Shown piece after piece: positions 23,927-31,982 of a DNA stretch of 63,383 nucleotides (the stretch's first letter is position 1; each line of letters starts with the position of its first letter). The notes beneath the pieces are model-generated. The model searched no databases. It was not told the DNA's origin and saw only the letters and a program-made list of their open reading frames with translations. The position numbers and the translations under genes are program-made. Location of the stretch: positions 1 through 63,383 of the forward strand of contig NZ_LQIW01000019.1 of NCBI RefSeq assembly GCF_001500025.1, given 5' to 3'. Source of the DNA: Mycobacterium sp. IS-1590 (GTDB lineage Bacteria; Actinomycetota; Actinomycetes; Mycobacteriales; Mycobacteriaceae).

Positions 23927-25219
23927 CTACCCCACCTCCGACGTGCCGAGACTGCGGTTGTTGACCAGATTCGGCCCTTTTTCCGCAGAAACCGCAGTTT
24001 CGGCGGGAGGGGGCTCGGCGGGCTGAGGCGTGCCAGCGGGCTCGGGCGCGGACGCCGACTCGGGCGTTGCCGCGGTCGGGCCCAGGTCACCGAGCTCTCG
24101 GAGAACACTGTCGGTGTGGGCGCCCAACGTCGGGGCGGGGCCCGCGACCTTGCCGGGGGTGCGGGAGAACCACGTCGGCACTCCCGGAAAGCGCACCGGC
24201 CCGTCGGCGGTCTCGACGGTCTCGAAGAGCCCGACCGCGTTCAGGTGCTCGTTGTCGAACAGCGCGTCGGGGGTGTTCAGCGGCGCGGCGGGAATCTCGA
24301 GTTTCCCGAACAGGTCAAGCCATTCGGCGGTGGTGCGTTCCGTCATGGTCTGGGCCAGCAGCCCGTACACGACATCGATGTTGTGGGCGCGTTGTTCCAG
24401 CGTGGCGTAGGTCTCGTTGTTCCACGGGGGCTGCACCGCGTCGATGAACGCGTTCCAGTGTTTGTCGTTGTAGATCAGAGCGGCAATGTACCCGTCGCTG
24501 GTCCGATACGGCCTGCGGTTCGGTGCGACCGTGCGCGGGTACACAGCGGGACCCAGTGGGGGGTCGAACATGGCGCCGTTGGCATGTTCGACCAGCATGA
24601 ACGACGCCATTGTCTCGAACATGGCGACCTCGACCTCCTGGCCCTCCCCGGTGCGCTCGCGATGAAACAGCGCCATCATCGTCGCGTAGAGGGCGGTCAG
24701 CCCGCCGACCTTGTCGGCCATGATCGTGCCGACGAAATCGGCGTCTCCGGTCAATTGCTTTTGCACCGCGGGCAATCCGGCCTCGGCCTGGATGGTGTCG
24801 TCGTAGGCGGGGCGGTCGCGGTCGGGCCCGCGGCGGCCATAGCCGTAGCAGTTGGTGTAGACGATCGCGGGATTGACGGCCGCGACGTCGTCGTAGCCGA
24901 AGCCCAGCTTGGCGACCGCCTTGGCGCGCATGGAGTGGATGAACACGTCGGACCGTTCGATGAGCGCGCGCATCGCCGCCTTTCCGTGTTCGGTCTGCAG
25001 GTCCAGCACCACGCTGCGCTTACCGCGGTTGACGTTGACGAACACCCCACTCATCCCCGGCGAGGGACCCACGGAGATGAAGCGGGTGTTATCCCCCTGC
25101 GGCGGTTCGACTTTGATGACGTCGGCACCCATGTCCGCCATGATCTGGGTGCAGTACGGACCCATCACCATCGCGGTGAGGTCGACGACACGCACGCCGG
25201 TCAGCGGGCCGCTAGGCAT
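23927..25219 (-). CDS. Class III CoA-transferase (CaiB/BaiF family)
   Basis: The protein has about 430 residues, starting at ATG 25219 (MPSGPLTGVRVVDLTAMVMG). The fold is clear: GADVIKVEPPQGD, VNVNRGKRSVVLDL, a probable catalytic Asp in PAYDDTIQAEAGL, and ALFHRERTGEGQEVEVAMFE. It moves CoA between organic acids, for instance to activate an acid without ATP. The family part ends near residue 380. After it comes a Pro/Ala/Glu tail of about 50 residues, whose last 25 codons (23930-24004) contain a palindromic repeat found elsewhere in the window. The start overlaps the upstream SDR gene by eight bases. Confidence 0.9.
   Translation of the reverse strand: MPSGPLTGVRVVDLTAMVMGPYCTQIMADMGADVIKVEPPQGDNTRFISVGPSPGMSGVFVNVNRGKRSVVLDLQTEHGKAAMRALIERSDVFIHSMRAKAVAKLGFGYDDVAAVNPAIVYTNCYGYGRRGPDRDRPAYDDTIQAEAGLPAVQKQLTGDADFVGTIMADKVGGLTALYATMMALFHRERTGEGQEVEVAMFETMASFMLVEHANGAMFDPPLGPAVYPRTVAPNRRPYRTSDGYIAALIYNDKHWNAFIDAVQPPWNNETYATLEQRAHNIDVVYGLLAQTMTERTTAEWLDLFGKLEIPAAPLNTPDALFDNEHLNAVGLFETVETADGPVRFPGVPTWFSRTPGKVAGPAPTLGAHTDSVLRELGDLGPTAATPESASAPEPAGTPQPAEPPPAETAVSAEKGPNLVNNRSLGTSEVG
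23945..24004. repeat. Palindromic repeat, copy 2, inside CoA-transferase 3' end
   Basis: Arms GCCGAGACTGCGGTT (23945-23959) and AACCGCAGTTTCGGC (23990-24004) match at 14 of 15 positions around a 30-base centre. The arm sequence is shared with copy 1 (7765) and partly with copy 3 (51470). It lies within the coding frame of the CoA-transferase, just before its stop, in the middle of the leftward operon, where it could also act as an RNA hairpin. Confidence 0.7.
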
Positions 25220-26159
25220 GCACACCGCCCTTCTGCGCCATCGCGAAGCTGTACTTGATGTGATCGCCGTGCCCATCGGGCACCACGGGAAACACCACCG
25301 GTTCGGACATGTCGCGGATCGCGCCGATCTGCGCGCCGACGTCCTCGATCGACCACGACGGCCGGTAGACCCCAGGCGTTTCCACGACCACGGCCCGAGC
25401 GATCCGGCCGGCCAGCGCGATCAGCGCTTCACCTGTGATCGAACATGATTCGTGCGCCAGCCACCCCACCGCGGGGGCGACCAACTCGGCGCCCATCGGT
25501 GGATACGCGGACGTGTCGATGCCCTCGGCCATCCGGGTCACTGCGGCGGGCACGATCACGTTGCTCTTGACGCCGTGTGCGGCGCCCTCCATCGCGGCCA
25601 CGTTGGACAGCCCGACGACGCCGGCCTTGGCCACCGCGTAGTTGGCGACGCCGTGATTGCCGTACAGGCCGCCGATCGAGGACGTCAGCACGATGCGGCC
25701 GTAGCCGGCTTCGCACATCGACGGAAATGCCGGGCGCACAACGTGGAACGCGCCGCGAAGGTGGACGTCGAGCACCGCTTCGAAGTCGTCGTACGTCATC
25801 TCGGCGAGCGGAGCGCGGCGCACGATGCCGGCGTTGTGGATCAGGATGTCGATGCGCCCGTAATGCTCCAGAGCCGTCTCGACGATCGCCTTGCCGCCGG
25901 CCGGGCTCGCCACCGAGTCGGTGTCGGCCACGGCTTCGCCTCCGGCAGCGGTGATCTCGCGTACCACCTCTTCGGCGGGGGCGGGACTATCGGATGGCGG
26001 GTGGACCGGGTCGTATTCCTCACCGGTCAGGCTGCCGCCCGGATCGTTGACGACGACCTTGGCGCCCCGCTCGGCGAGCAGCATGGCGTACGAGCGGCCC
26101 AGTCCCCTGCCGCCGCCGGTGACGACGGCCACCCGACCGTCGAAGCGCACCTCACCCAT
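25212..26159 (-). CDS. SDR, peroxisomal MFE2-like hydroxyacyl-CoA dehydrogenase
   Basis: The 315-residue SDR has VAVVTGGGRGLGRSYA, NDPGGSLTGEE (the insert typical of multifunctional-enzyme-2-like dehydrogenases), ILIHNAGIVR, and the Ser and Tyr/Lys of LTSSIGGLYGNHG and NYAVAKAGV. It probably oxidises a 3-hydroxyacyl-CoA in the beta-oxidation part of the island. No separate enoyl-CoA hydratase lies in the cluster, so hydration must be done elsewhere. The start is two bases after the BVMO stop, and the end overlaps the CoA-transferase start. Confidence 0.9.
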   Translation of the reverse strand: MGEVRFDGRVAVVTGGGRGLGRSYAMLLAERGAKVVVNDPGGSLTGEEYDPVHPPSDSPAPAEEVVREITAAGGEAVADTDSVASPAGGKAIVETALEHYGRIDILIHNAGIVRRAPLAEMTYDDFEAVLDVHLRGAFHVVRPAFPSMCEAGYGRIVLTSSIGGLYGNHGVANYAVAKAGVVGLSNVAAMEGAAHGVKSNVIVPAAVTRMAEGIDTSAYPPMGAELVAPAVGWLAHESCSITGEALIALAGRIARAVVVETPGVYRPSWSIEDVGAQIGAIRDMSEPVVFPVVPDGHGDHIKYSFAMAQKGGVHA

Positions 26160-26161
26160 CG

Positions 26162-28006
26162 CTACTTCTCGAGTACCAGGCCATCGAGGTCGCCCTTGTC
26201 GCGCCACTCCTTCAGCAGATCGCCGAACGCGTAGAAGCCCGGGCCGTAGGGTTCGCCGAGGTGTGAGCGGATGCCCTCCCCGCCACCGCCGCCCTCGTTG
26301 TTGTAGTAGCCCGGTGTGCAGGACGCGTCGAAAGCCGAGTTGTCGACCGCGGATTCGCGGATGGTCTGGCACCACTGCTCCTGCGCATCGTCGGTCGGTT
26401 CGACGACGGTCGCGCCCCGCTTCAGCGCCTCGGCGACGATGTAGGCGATGTGCTCGCCCTGCAGTTCGTAGTTGGCCGCGATGTTGGCCGAGATGCCGAC
26501 CTGGGTGAAGCCGGTGAAGAACTGATTCGGGAAGCCGCGGCTCGTCATGCCGTGCAGCGTCTTGTAGCCGTCGCGCCAGTAGTCGTAGAGCGACACGCCG
26601 TCGCGCCCTTCGATCGCGTCGATCGAGTAGCGCCTGCTGATCTCGGTGGTGATCTCGAAGCCGCTGGCGTAGATGATGCAGTCGACCTCGTACTCCTGGC
26701 CGTTGGCGACGATGCCCTTCTCGGTGATCCGTTCGACCCCTTTGGAATCGGATACGTCGACCAACGTGACATTGGGCCGGTTGAAGGCGGGCAGATAGTC
26801 GTCGTTGGACAGCGGCCGCTTGCACAGGAATCGGTAGTACGGCTTGAGCGCCTCGGCGGTGTCGGCGTCCTCGACGATCTCGGCGATCCGGCGGCGCAGC
26901 CGCTCCATGATCTTGTAGTCCTCTTCCTCGCGGATCGCCATGAACTGTTCGGGTGTCATCGTGGAGGGATCCTCGAGCGAGAGCACCCGCGCCGCGGTGT
27001 TGCGGCCGAGTTCGGTCCAGAAGTCGCACACCAGGTCCGGCTGCCCGAGCGCCATGCCCTCGAATGTCCACGAGTGGAAGTTGCGCTGCCGCTCCTTCTG
27101 CCATCCGGGCTGAAGCGTCTTGACCCATTCCGGGTCGGTGGTCGTGTTGTTACGCACGTCGACCGTCGACGGGGTGCGCTGGAACACGTACAGATGCTGG
27201 GCGTCTCGGGCCAGGAACGGCACCACCTGGATGCTGGTGGCGCCGGTGCCGATGATCGCGACGCGCTTGTCGGCCAGCTTGTCCATGCCGCCGGTGTAGT
27301 CCCCGCCGGTGTAGTCGTAATCCCACCGCGACGAGTGGAAGCTGTGCCCCTTGAAGTCCTTCATGCCCGGGATCCCCGGAAGCTTGGGCCGGTGGAACGG
27401 GCCCGAGGCCAGCACCACGAAACGTGCGCGGATGTCGTCACCGCGGTTGGTGGCCAGGCGCCACCGCTTGATCTCCTCGTCCCAGCGCATGTCCCGCACC
27501 TGGGTGGAGAAGATCGCCGAGTCGTAGAGGCCGAAGTGTTTGCCGATGCGCCTGCAGTGCTCGTAGATCTCGGGGCCGTCGGCGAACTTCTTGCTCGGAA
27601 TGTAGTCGAGCTCTTCCAGAAGCGGTATGTAGCAATATGACTCGTTGTCACACTGGATGCCCGGATACCGGTTCCAGTACCAGACACCGCCGAAGTCCCC
27701 GCCCAGCTCGATGATCCGGACGTCCTCGACACCGGCCTTCTTCAGGTGCGCCGCCGAGAGCAGCCCGCCGAAGCCGCCACCGAGCACCGCGACGTCGATG
27801 TCCTCGACGATCGGGTCGCGCGGCGCCACGGGCGTGTACGGGTCCACCTCGTAGTAGCCGGCGAAGTCGTCGGACAATTCGACGTACTGCTTGGAACCCT
27901 CGGGCCGAAGCCTTTTCGCCCGCTCCTGGGCGTACTTCTCCCGAAGCGCGTCGATGTCGATGTCGTCGGGCGTCTCGGTGGGCCCGCAGGTGTCGAACAT
28001 TGTCAT
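26162..28006 (-). CDS. Baeyer-Villiger-type flavin monooxygenase
   Basis: The 614-residue protein has two dinucleotide-binding motifs, VAVLGGGFGGLLSA (FAD) and VAIIGTGATSIQVV (NADPH), with the BVMO fingerprint between them as FKGHSFHSSRWD (FxGxxxHxxxW[P/D]). The active-site Asp/Arg neighbourhood is normal. The about 60 residues before the FAD motif are an N-terminal extension as in cyclododecanone/steroid-type BVMOs. It would insert oxygen next to a ketone to give an ester or lactone, following Rieske hydroxylation and alcohol oxidation. It lies three bases after the Rieske gene in the leftward operon. Confidence 0.93.
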   Translation of the reverse strand: MTMFDTCGPTETPDDIDIDALREKYAQERAKRLRPEGSKQYVELSDDFAGYYEVDPYTPVAPRDPIVEDIDVAVLGGGFGGLLSAAHLKKAGVEDVRIIELGGDFGGVWYWNRYPGIQCDNESYCYIPLLEELDYIPSKKFADGPEIYEHCRRIGKHFGLYDSAIFSTQVRDMRWDEEIKRWRLATNRGDDIRARFVVLASGPFHRPKLPGIPGMKDFKGHSFHSSRWDYDYTGGDYTGGMDKLADKRVAIIGTGATSIQVVPFLARDAQHLYVFQRTPSTVDVRNNTTTDPEWVKTLQPGWQKERQRNFHSWTFEGMALGQPDLVCDFWTELGRNTAARVLSLEDPSTMTPEQFMAIREEEDYKIMERLRRRIAEIVEDADTAEALKPYYRFLCKRPLSNDDYLPAFNRPNVTLVDVSDSKGVERITEKGIVANGQEYEVDCIIYASGFEITTEISRRYSIDAIEGRDGVSLYDYWRDGYKTLHGMTSRGFPNQFFTGFTQVGISANIAANYELQGEHIAYIVAEALKRGATVVEPTDDAQEQWCQTIRESAVDNSAFDASCTPGYYNNEGGGGGEGIRSHLGEPYGPGFYAFGDLLKEWRDKGDLDGLVLEK

Positions 28007-28009
28007 AGC

Positions 28010-29383
28010 TCAGAGCTCTTTCGGTTCGCCGGTGCCCATGTACTTGGACAACTGGTAGTGGAGGTTCACGGTGCTGCGCTCGCGGTACGGGCTGGGTTTG
28101 GTGCCCGGGAAGCCCAGCGACTTCATGCCCTGCTGCACGGCGGCCATGTTCGAAAAATCCTGGGGCAGCACCGACAGCCAGTTCGGGCTGTCCTTGGGCG
28201 TGTACTCCCAATGTGTCTGCGGCTCTTGGCCCTTCGGGAACAGCTCCAGGGTCGCCACTTCGAAGATGCACTTGTTGGGGTCGTAGCTCGGGTGCGGTCT
28301 GGCGCTGTAGCACAACGCGGTCGTCAGCCCCTGGCCGATCTGGAAGTTCGGGAAGACCTGCCACGCCGTACCGGCCTGCCCGAGGATGTCGGGCGGAATG
28401 GTCGGCCAGACGACGCCGCGCGCCTCGTCGTCGCGGCGCGCCGAGGCCAGCCAGTGCTCGAGAACCTTGTCGGGAGGCGTGCCCTCGGGCAGTTCGTCGA
28501 CCAGCCGCTTGGCCGCGTTCACCAGCGTCTCGGTGGTCGTCGCGTTGGTCTGCTCCCACGTGTACATCTGCATCTCCGCGGTGGAGACGCGGGGGTCGTC
28601 GCCGGTGCCGAGCCGGATCTTGGACTTGGTGGCCTCCATGTCCTTGGGCGCGTCGTACCCGATGTTGCTGTGCCTGCCCTGCGCCTTGGCCCACCCCTTG
28701 AACTCACCGAACTTGTTGAATTCCGGATGCGTGGTGAACACGTGGTAGGTCTCGTTGAAAGCCTCCAGCGCGACCTTCCAGTTGCAGTCGAAATACAGCC
28801 ATTTGCGCCACTTGTAGCGCATGTTCTCCAGCCCGAACGGGTCGAGGATCTTGGCGGCCGGAAACAGGTAGTCGGCGAGGGGTTCGCAGTCGGGGTCCAT
28901 GTTGATGAACAACCAGCCACCCCAGGTGTCGACCTGGACGGGAACGAGGTGGGTGTTCTGCGGGGTGAGCGCGCCGTTCCAGTCGTCCTGCTCGCGGACG
29001 TGGGTGCAGGCGCCGTCGAGGCCGTATGTCCAGCCGTGGAATCCGCAGACGAACGACTTGCGGGCGCGTCCGACGGCGTTCTTCGCACCGTCGGGGGTGT
29101 CGACGAGGCGGCGGCCGCGGTGCATGCACACGTTGTGGTGCGCGGCAAACTCGTTCTCCCCCGTGCGCACGACGATGATCGAGTCGTCGAGGATGTCGTA
29201 AGTCAGGTAGCTGCCGACCTCTGGGAGTTCTTCGACGCGACCGACCTGCTGCCACACCTTGCGCCACAGCTTGTCTCGTTCGGCGCGCGCGTACTCCTCG
29301 GAGACGTACGCGTCCACCGGGATCGTCATCGGCGCCGAAAGCTCCTCCGGCACTTCTACTTCACGATCCTGCGTATCGGTCAT
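28010..29383 (-). CDS. Rieske non-haem iron oxygenase, alpha subunit
   Basis: The 457-residue protein binds a [2Fe-2S] cluster through CMHRG and CGFHGWTYGLDG, and a mononuclear iron through FNETYHVFTTHPEF. The spacing between the two Rieske half motifs is 24 residues rather than the usual 16-17, owing to a short Gly/Ala/Lys/Arg insertion. The enzyme would hydroxylate a ring or alkyl carbon using O2. No ferredoxin, reductase or beta subunit lies nearby, so electrons must come from a partner elsewhere. AAGGAG precedes the ATG at good distance; it follows the first SDR gene of the operon by ten bases. Confidence 0.93.
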   Translation of the reverse strand: MTDTQDREVEVPEELSAPMTIPVDAYVSEEYARAERDKLWRKVWQQVGRVEELPEVGSYLTYDILDDSIIVVRTGENEFAAHHNVCMHRGRRLVDTPDGAKNAVGRARKSFVCGFHGWTYGLDGACTHVREQDDWNGALTPQNTHLVPVQVDTWGGWLFINMDPDCEPLADYLFPAAKILDPFGLENMRYKWRKWLYFDCNWKVALEAFNETYHVFTTHPEFNKFGEFKGWAKAQGRHSNIGYDAPKDMEATKSKIRLGTGDDPRVSTAEMQMYTWEQTNATTTETLVNAAKRLVDELPEGTPPDKVLEHWLASARRDDEARGVVWPTIPPDILGQAGTAWQVFPNFQIGQGLTTALCYSARPHPSYDPNKCIFEVATLELFPKGQEPQTHWEYTPKDSPNWLSVLPQDFSNMAAVQQGMKSLGFPGTKPSPYRERSTVNLHYQLSKYMGTGEPKEL

Positions 29384-29393
29384 CGCAAACTCC

Positions 29394-30239
29394 TTAGAAC
29401 CGACTGATTTCTGCGCGGAAGGTTTCGTCTTTCAAGAACAACGACGTGTTGTCGGCGCCGAGATGCGTCCACTTCAGATTGAGTCCACCGTCGACGAGCA
29501 GCGTCTGCCCGGTGATGTAGCTCGACAGGTCCGACAGCAGAAACAGGATGGCCCCCGCCTGCTCTTCGGGTCGGCCCCGCCTGCCCATCGCGATCGCCCG
29601 CCGGTCGCGGTCGGGATCGACGTCGACATAGGTTCGCGACGCGGCGGTCTCGGTCACCCCGGGCGCCACCGCGTTGACGCGGATGTCGTCGTGCGCCAAT
29701 TCGGCGGCCATGGTGCGCGTCATCGCGACCACCGCCGCCTTCGCCGTGCCGTAGGCGATGTGGAACGGCGCGGTGTTCATCCCGCTGATCGACGACACTG
29801 AGACGACCGAACCCTTCAGGCCGCGGGCGCGTAGTTCTCCACACACCGCTTGGCTCATGAAGAACGCGGTTTCCAGGTTCGCGGTGAACAGGGCCCGCCA
29901 GTCTTCGCGCGTCACCCGGGTCGAGGGCATCCAGGTCGAGGGCGCAGCGCCGCCTGCGATGTTCACCAGTCCGTAGAGATCACCGTCGGTTCGCCGGACC
30001 TGCTCCAGCACGGTGGCGATGCCGTCGTCGGTGGAGGCGTCGGCGGCAACCGGGTGCACCGGCAGGCCGCGTTCGGCCAGCGGTCCGACGTGTTGGTCGA
30101 GGTTGTCGCGCGACCGGCTGACGGCCACCACCGTGGCACCGGCCTCGGCCGCCATTCGGGTCACGGTGGTGCCGATTCCGCCGCCGCCCGCACCCGAGAC
30201 CACGACGATCCGGCCATCCAGCCGCAAGAGGTCGGTCAT
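29394..30239 (-). CDS. Short-chain dehydrogenase, first gene of leftward operon
   Basis: The 281-residue classical SDR has IVVVSGAGGGGIGTTVTRMA (cofactor loop), VNIAGGAAP (NNAG variant), Ser in VVSVSSISGM and AYGTAKAAVV with YxxxK. The C-terminal tail of about 30 residues after VDGGLNLKW is longer than usual. It may oxidise the alcohol made by the Rieske enzyme to the ketone used by the BVMO. The palindromic operator at 30245-30256 lies only six bases upstream of its ATG. Confidence 0.9.
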   Translation of the reverse strand: MTDLLRLDGRIVVVSGAGGGGIGTTVTRMAAEAGATVVAVSRSRDNLDQHVGPLAERGLPVHPVAADASTDDGIATVLEQVRRTDGDLYGLVNIAGGAAPSTWMPSTRVTREDWRALFTANLETAFFMSQAVCGELRARGLKGSVVSVSSISGMNTAPFHIAYGTAKAAVVAMTRTMAAELAHDDIRVNAVAPGVTETAASRTYVDVDPDRDRRAIAMGRRGRPEEQAGAILFLLSDLSSYITGQTLLVDGGLNLKWTHLGADNTSLFLKDETFRAEISRF

Positions 30240-30244
30240 ACTAT

Positions 30245-30256
30245 TTGTCCGGACAA
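30245..30256. promoter_or_regulatory. GntR-type operator, perfect palindrome
   Basis: TTGTCCGGACAA is an exact 12-bp palindrome six bases upstream of the SDR start codon. It fits the GT-N-AC core bound by GntR/HutC-subfamily regulators (compare TGGTCTAGACCA dre sites), and a UTRA-type GntR gene lies in the divergent operon. A TAGTGT sequence on the minus strand (30282-30287) is a possible -10 box, which would place this operator downstream of the start of transcription. Confidence 0.65.
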
Positions 30257-30340
30257 CGAGTGTTGCTCTCCATGTTGCAGAACACTATTCCCCAGCGGGA
30301 ATCTGCCCGTCAAGGGCGAACCATCTTCTTTCGCGCCCTA

Positions 30341-30369
30341 TTGTCTGGACTAAGCGGGCTTGCTAACGT
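30341..30369 (+). promoter_or_regulatory. Promoter of rightward operon with second GntR site
   Basis: TTGTCT (30341-30346) and TAACGT (30364-30369) are spaced 17 bases apart and form a good -35/-10 pair; the ATG of the next gene follows eight bases later, so the transcript may be leaderless. TTGTCTGGACTA (30341-30352) matches ten of twelve bases of the palindrome at 30245 and overlaps the -35. A bound repressor would therefore block polymerase. Confidence 0.6.
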
Positions 30370-30377
30370 GCCAGGTC

Positions 30378-31982
30378 ATGACGCAATCGGCGACGGGGTC
30401 CTTGCAGCAGTCTCGCTATCCGGGCGGAAATCCGACCGCTGTGGCCGGGTGGCGTGTCGAGCGGATCACCGCCCCGAGCCGGCTGTTCGGTGCGAACGGT
30501 CTGCGCACCGGCCCCGACGACCGCGTCTACGTCGCCCAGGTGACGGGCAGCCAGATCAGCGCGCTGGACCTGGGTACCGGAAAGCTCGAGACCATCAGCG
30601 CAAAGGGCGGCGACATCATCGCCCCCGACGACGTCGCCTTCGACAGCGACGGCAACCTGTTCGCGACCGAGGTGATGGACGGACGGGTCAGCGTGCGTGA
30701 CGCCGCGGGCCGCACGCGGGTGCTGCGCGACGACCTGCCCTGCGCGAACGGCATCACCGTGCACCAGGACCGTTTGTTCGTCAACGAGTGCCGCGACGGT
30801 GGGCGGCTGATGGAACTCGACCGCGTCACGGGCGCCGAGCGGATCCTGGTGGAGAACCTGCCGTCACCGAACGCCATGGAGGTGGGCCCGGACGGCCTAC
30901 TCTACTACCCGCTGATGACGGCCAACGAGATCTGGCGCATCGATCCCAATGGCGGTGAGCCGCAACGGGTGGCCGCCGACCTCGGTGTGCCCGATGCGGT
31001 GAAGTTCGACCCGCAGGGCAACCTGGTCTCCACGCAGGTGGCCAGCGGCCAGGTACTGCGGATCGATCCCCGAAGCGGCGAGAAAACCCTTCTGGCGCAG
31101 CTCAACCCGGGACTGGACAACCTGACGTTCGTCGGGGACCGGCTGTTCGTCTCGAACTTCACCGGTGAGATCACCGAGATCGTCGGCGTGGGCGAGACCC
31201 GCACACTGCTCGGCGGCGGGTTGAACTGGCCGCTGGATCTGGCGGTCGGCGGGGACGGCCGGCTCTACGTCGCTGACGGCACCTACTTCTACACCGTCGG
31301 CGATGACGGATCGCTGCAGACCGTCGGGATGCTGTTCTCCCCCGGCTATCCCGGCTTCCTGCGCGGGCTGGCACCGGTTGACGGCAATGCGTTCGTGGTG
31401 GCCACGTCGGGTGGCCAGATCGGTCGGTACCGTCCCGCCGATGGCGAGACCGACTACCTGGCAGACGGTTTCGACCAGCTCTACGGTGTCGCGGTCGGAC
31501 CTGGTGGGCGGATCGTGTTCACCGAACTCGGCACGGGCAGGGTACACGCGCTGGCCACCGGCGGCACCAAGGTGCTGGCGTCAGATCTGCGGGATCCCGT
31601 CGGCGTCGCATTCGACGACGGTCGTCCGCTGGTCGCCGAGTCCGGGGCGGGCCGGGTGATCGCGGTCGGCGATGTGAAGGAGACGGTGGTCGACGGTCTG
31701 CAGCGGCCCCAGGGCATCACGGTCGCCGACGGAGTGCTCTACATCGTCGACGCGGGCGCGAAGGAGGTGATCGCGGTGAACCTGAACACCGGTGCGCGCA
31801 CCACGATCGCCTCGAATCTGCCCGTGGGGCCGCCGCCGGGCGTGGAGCCCAAACCGCTCAAGGGCATGCCGCCGTTCTCCGGACCGCAGGGGCCGTTCGC
31901 CGGCATCACCGTCGGTCGTGACGGCACTCTGTACGTGTCGGCCGACGGCGAGGGCAGCGTGCTGGCGCTGCGACGGACATGA
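30378..31982 (+). CDS. SMP-30/gluconolactonase-like beta-propeller, double length
   Basis: The 534-residue protein is made of many repeats of about 40-45 residues such as GPDGLLYYPLMTANEIWRID and GGDGRLYVADGTYFYTV. This fits SMP-30/NHL propellers, but at nearly twice the 300 residues of a single six-bladed domain. No signal peptide is seen, so it should be cytoplasmic. SMP-30-type enzymes are metal-dependent lactonases; as the first gene divergent from a Baeyer-Villiger operon it may open the lactone product. Whether both halves keep the metal residues was not resolved. Start at ATG 30378 right behind a -10 box. Confidence 0.8.
   Translation: MTQSATGSLQQSRYPGGNPTAVAGWRVERITAPSRLFGANGLRTGPDDRVYVAQVTGSQISALDLGTGKLETISAKGGDIIAPDDVAFDSDGNLFATEVMDGRVSVRDAAGRTRVLRDDLPCANGITVHQDRLFVNECRDGGRLMELDRVTGAERILVENLPSPNAMEVGPDGLLYYPLMTANEIWRIDPNGGEPQRVAADLGVPDAVKFDPQGNLVSTQVASGQVLRIDPRSGEKTLLAQLNPGLDNLTFVGDRLFVSNFTGEITEIVGVGETRTLLGGGLNWPLDLAVGGDGRLYVADGTYFYTVGDDGSLQTVGMLFSPGYPGFLRGLAPVDGNAFVVATSGGQIGRYRPADGETDYLADGFDQLYGVAVGPGGRIVFTELGTGRVHALATGGTKVLASDLRDPVGVAFDDGRPLVAESGAGRVIAVGDVKETVVDGLQRPQGITVADGVLYIVDAGAKEVIAVNLNTGARTTIASNLPVGPPPGVEPKPLKGMPPFSGPQGPFAGITVGRDGTLYVSADGEGSVLALRRT

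Noticed and set aside
30245..30256. Palindrome TTGTCCGGACAA as a terminator hairpin
   Set aside because: It has no loop, is short, and lies upstream of two divergent starts, where an operator is expected.
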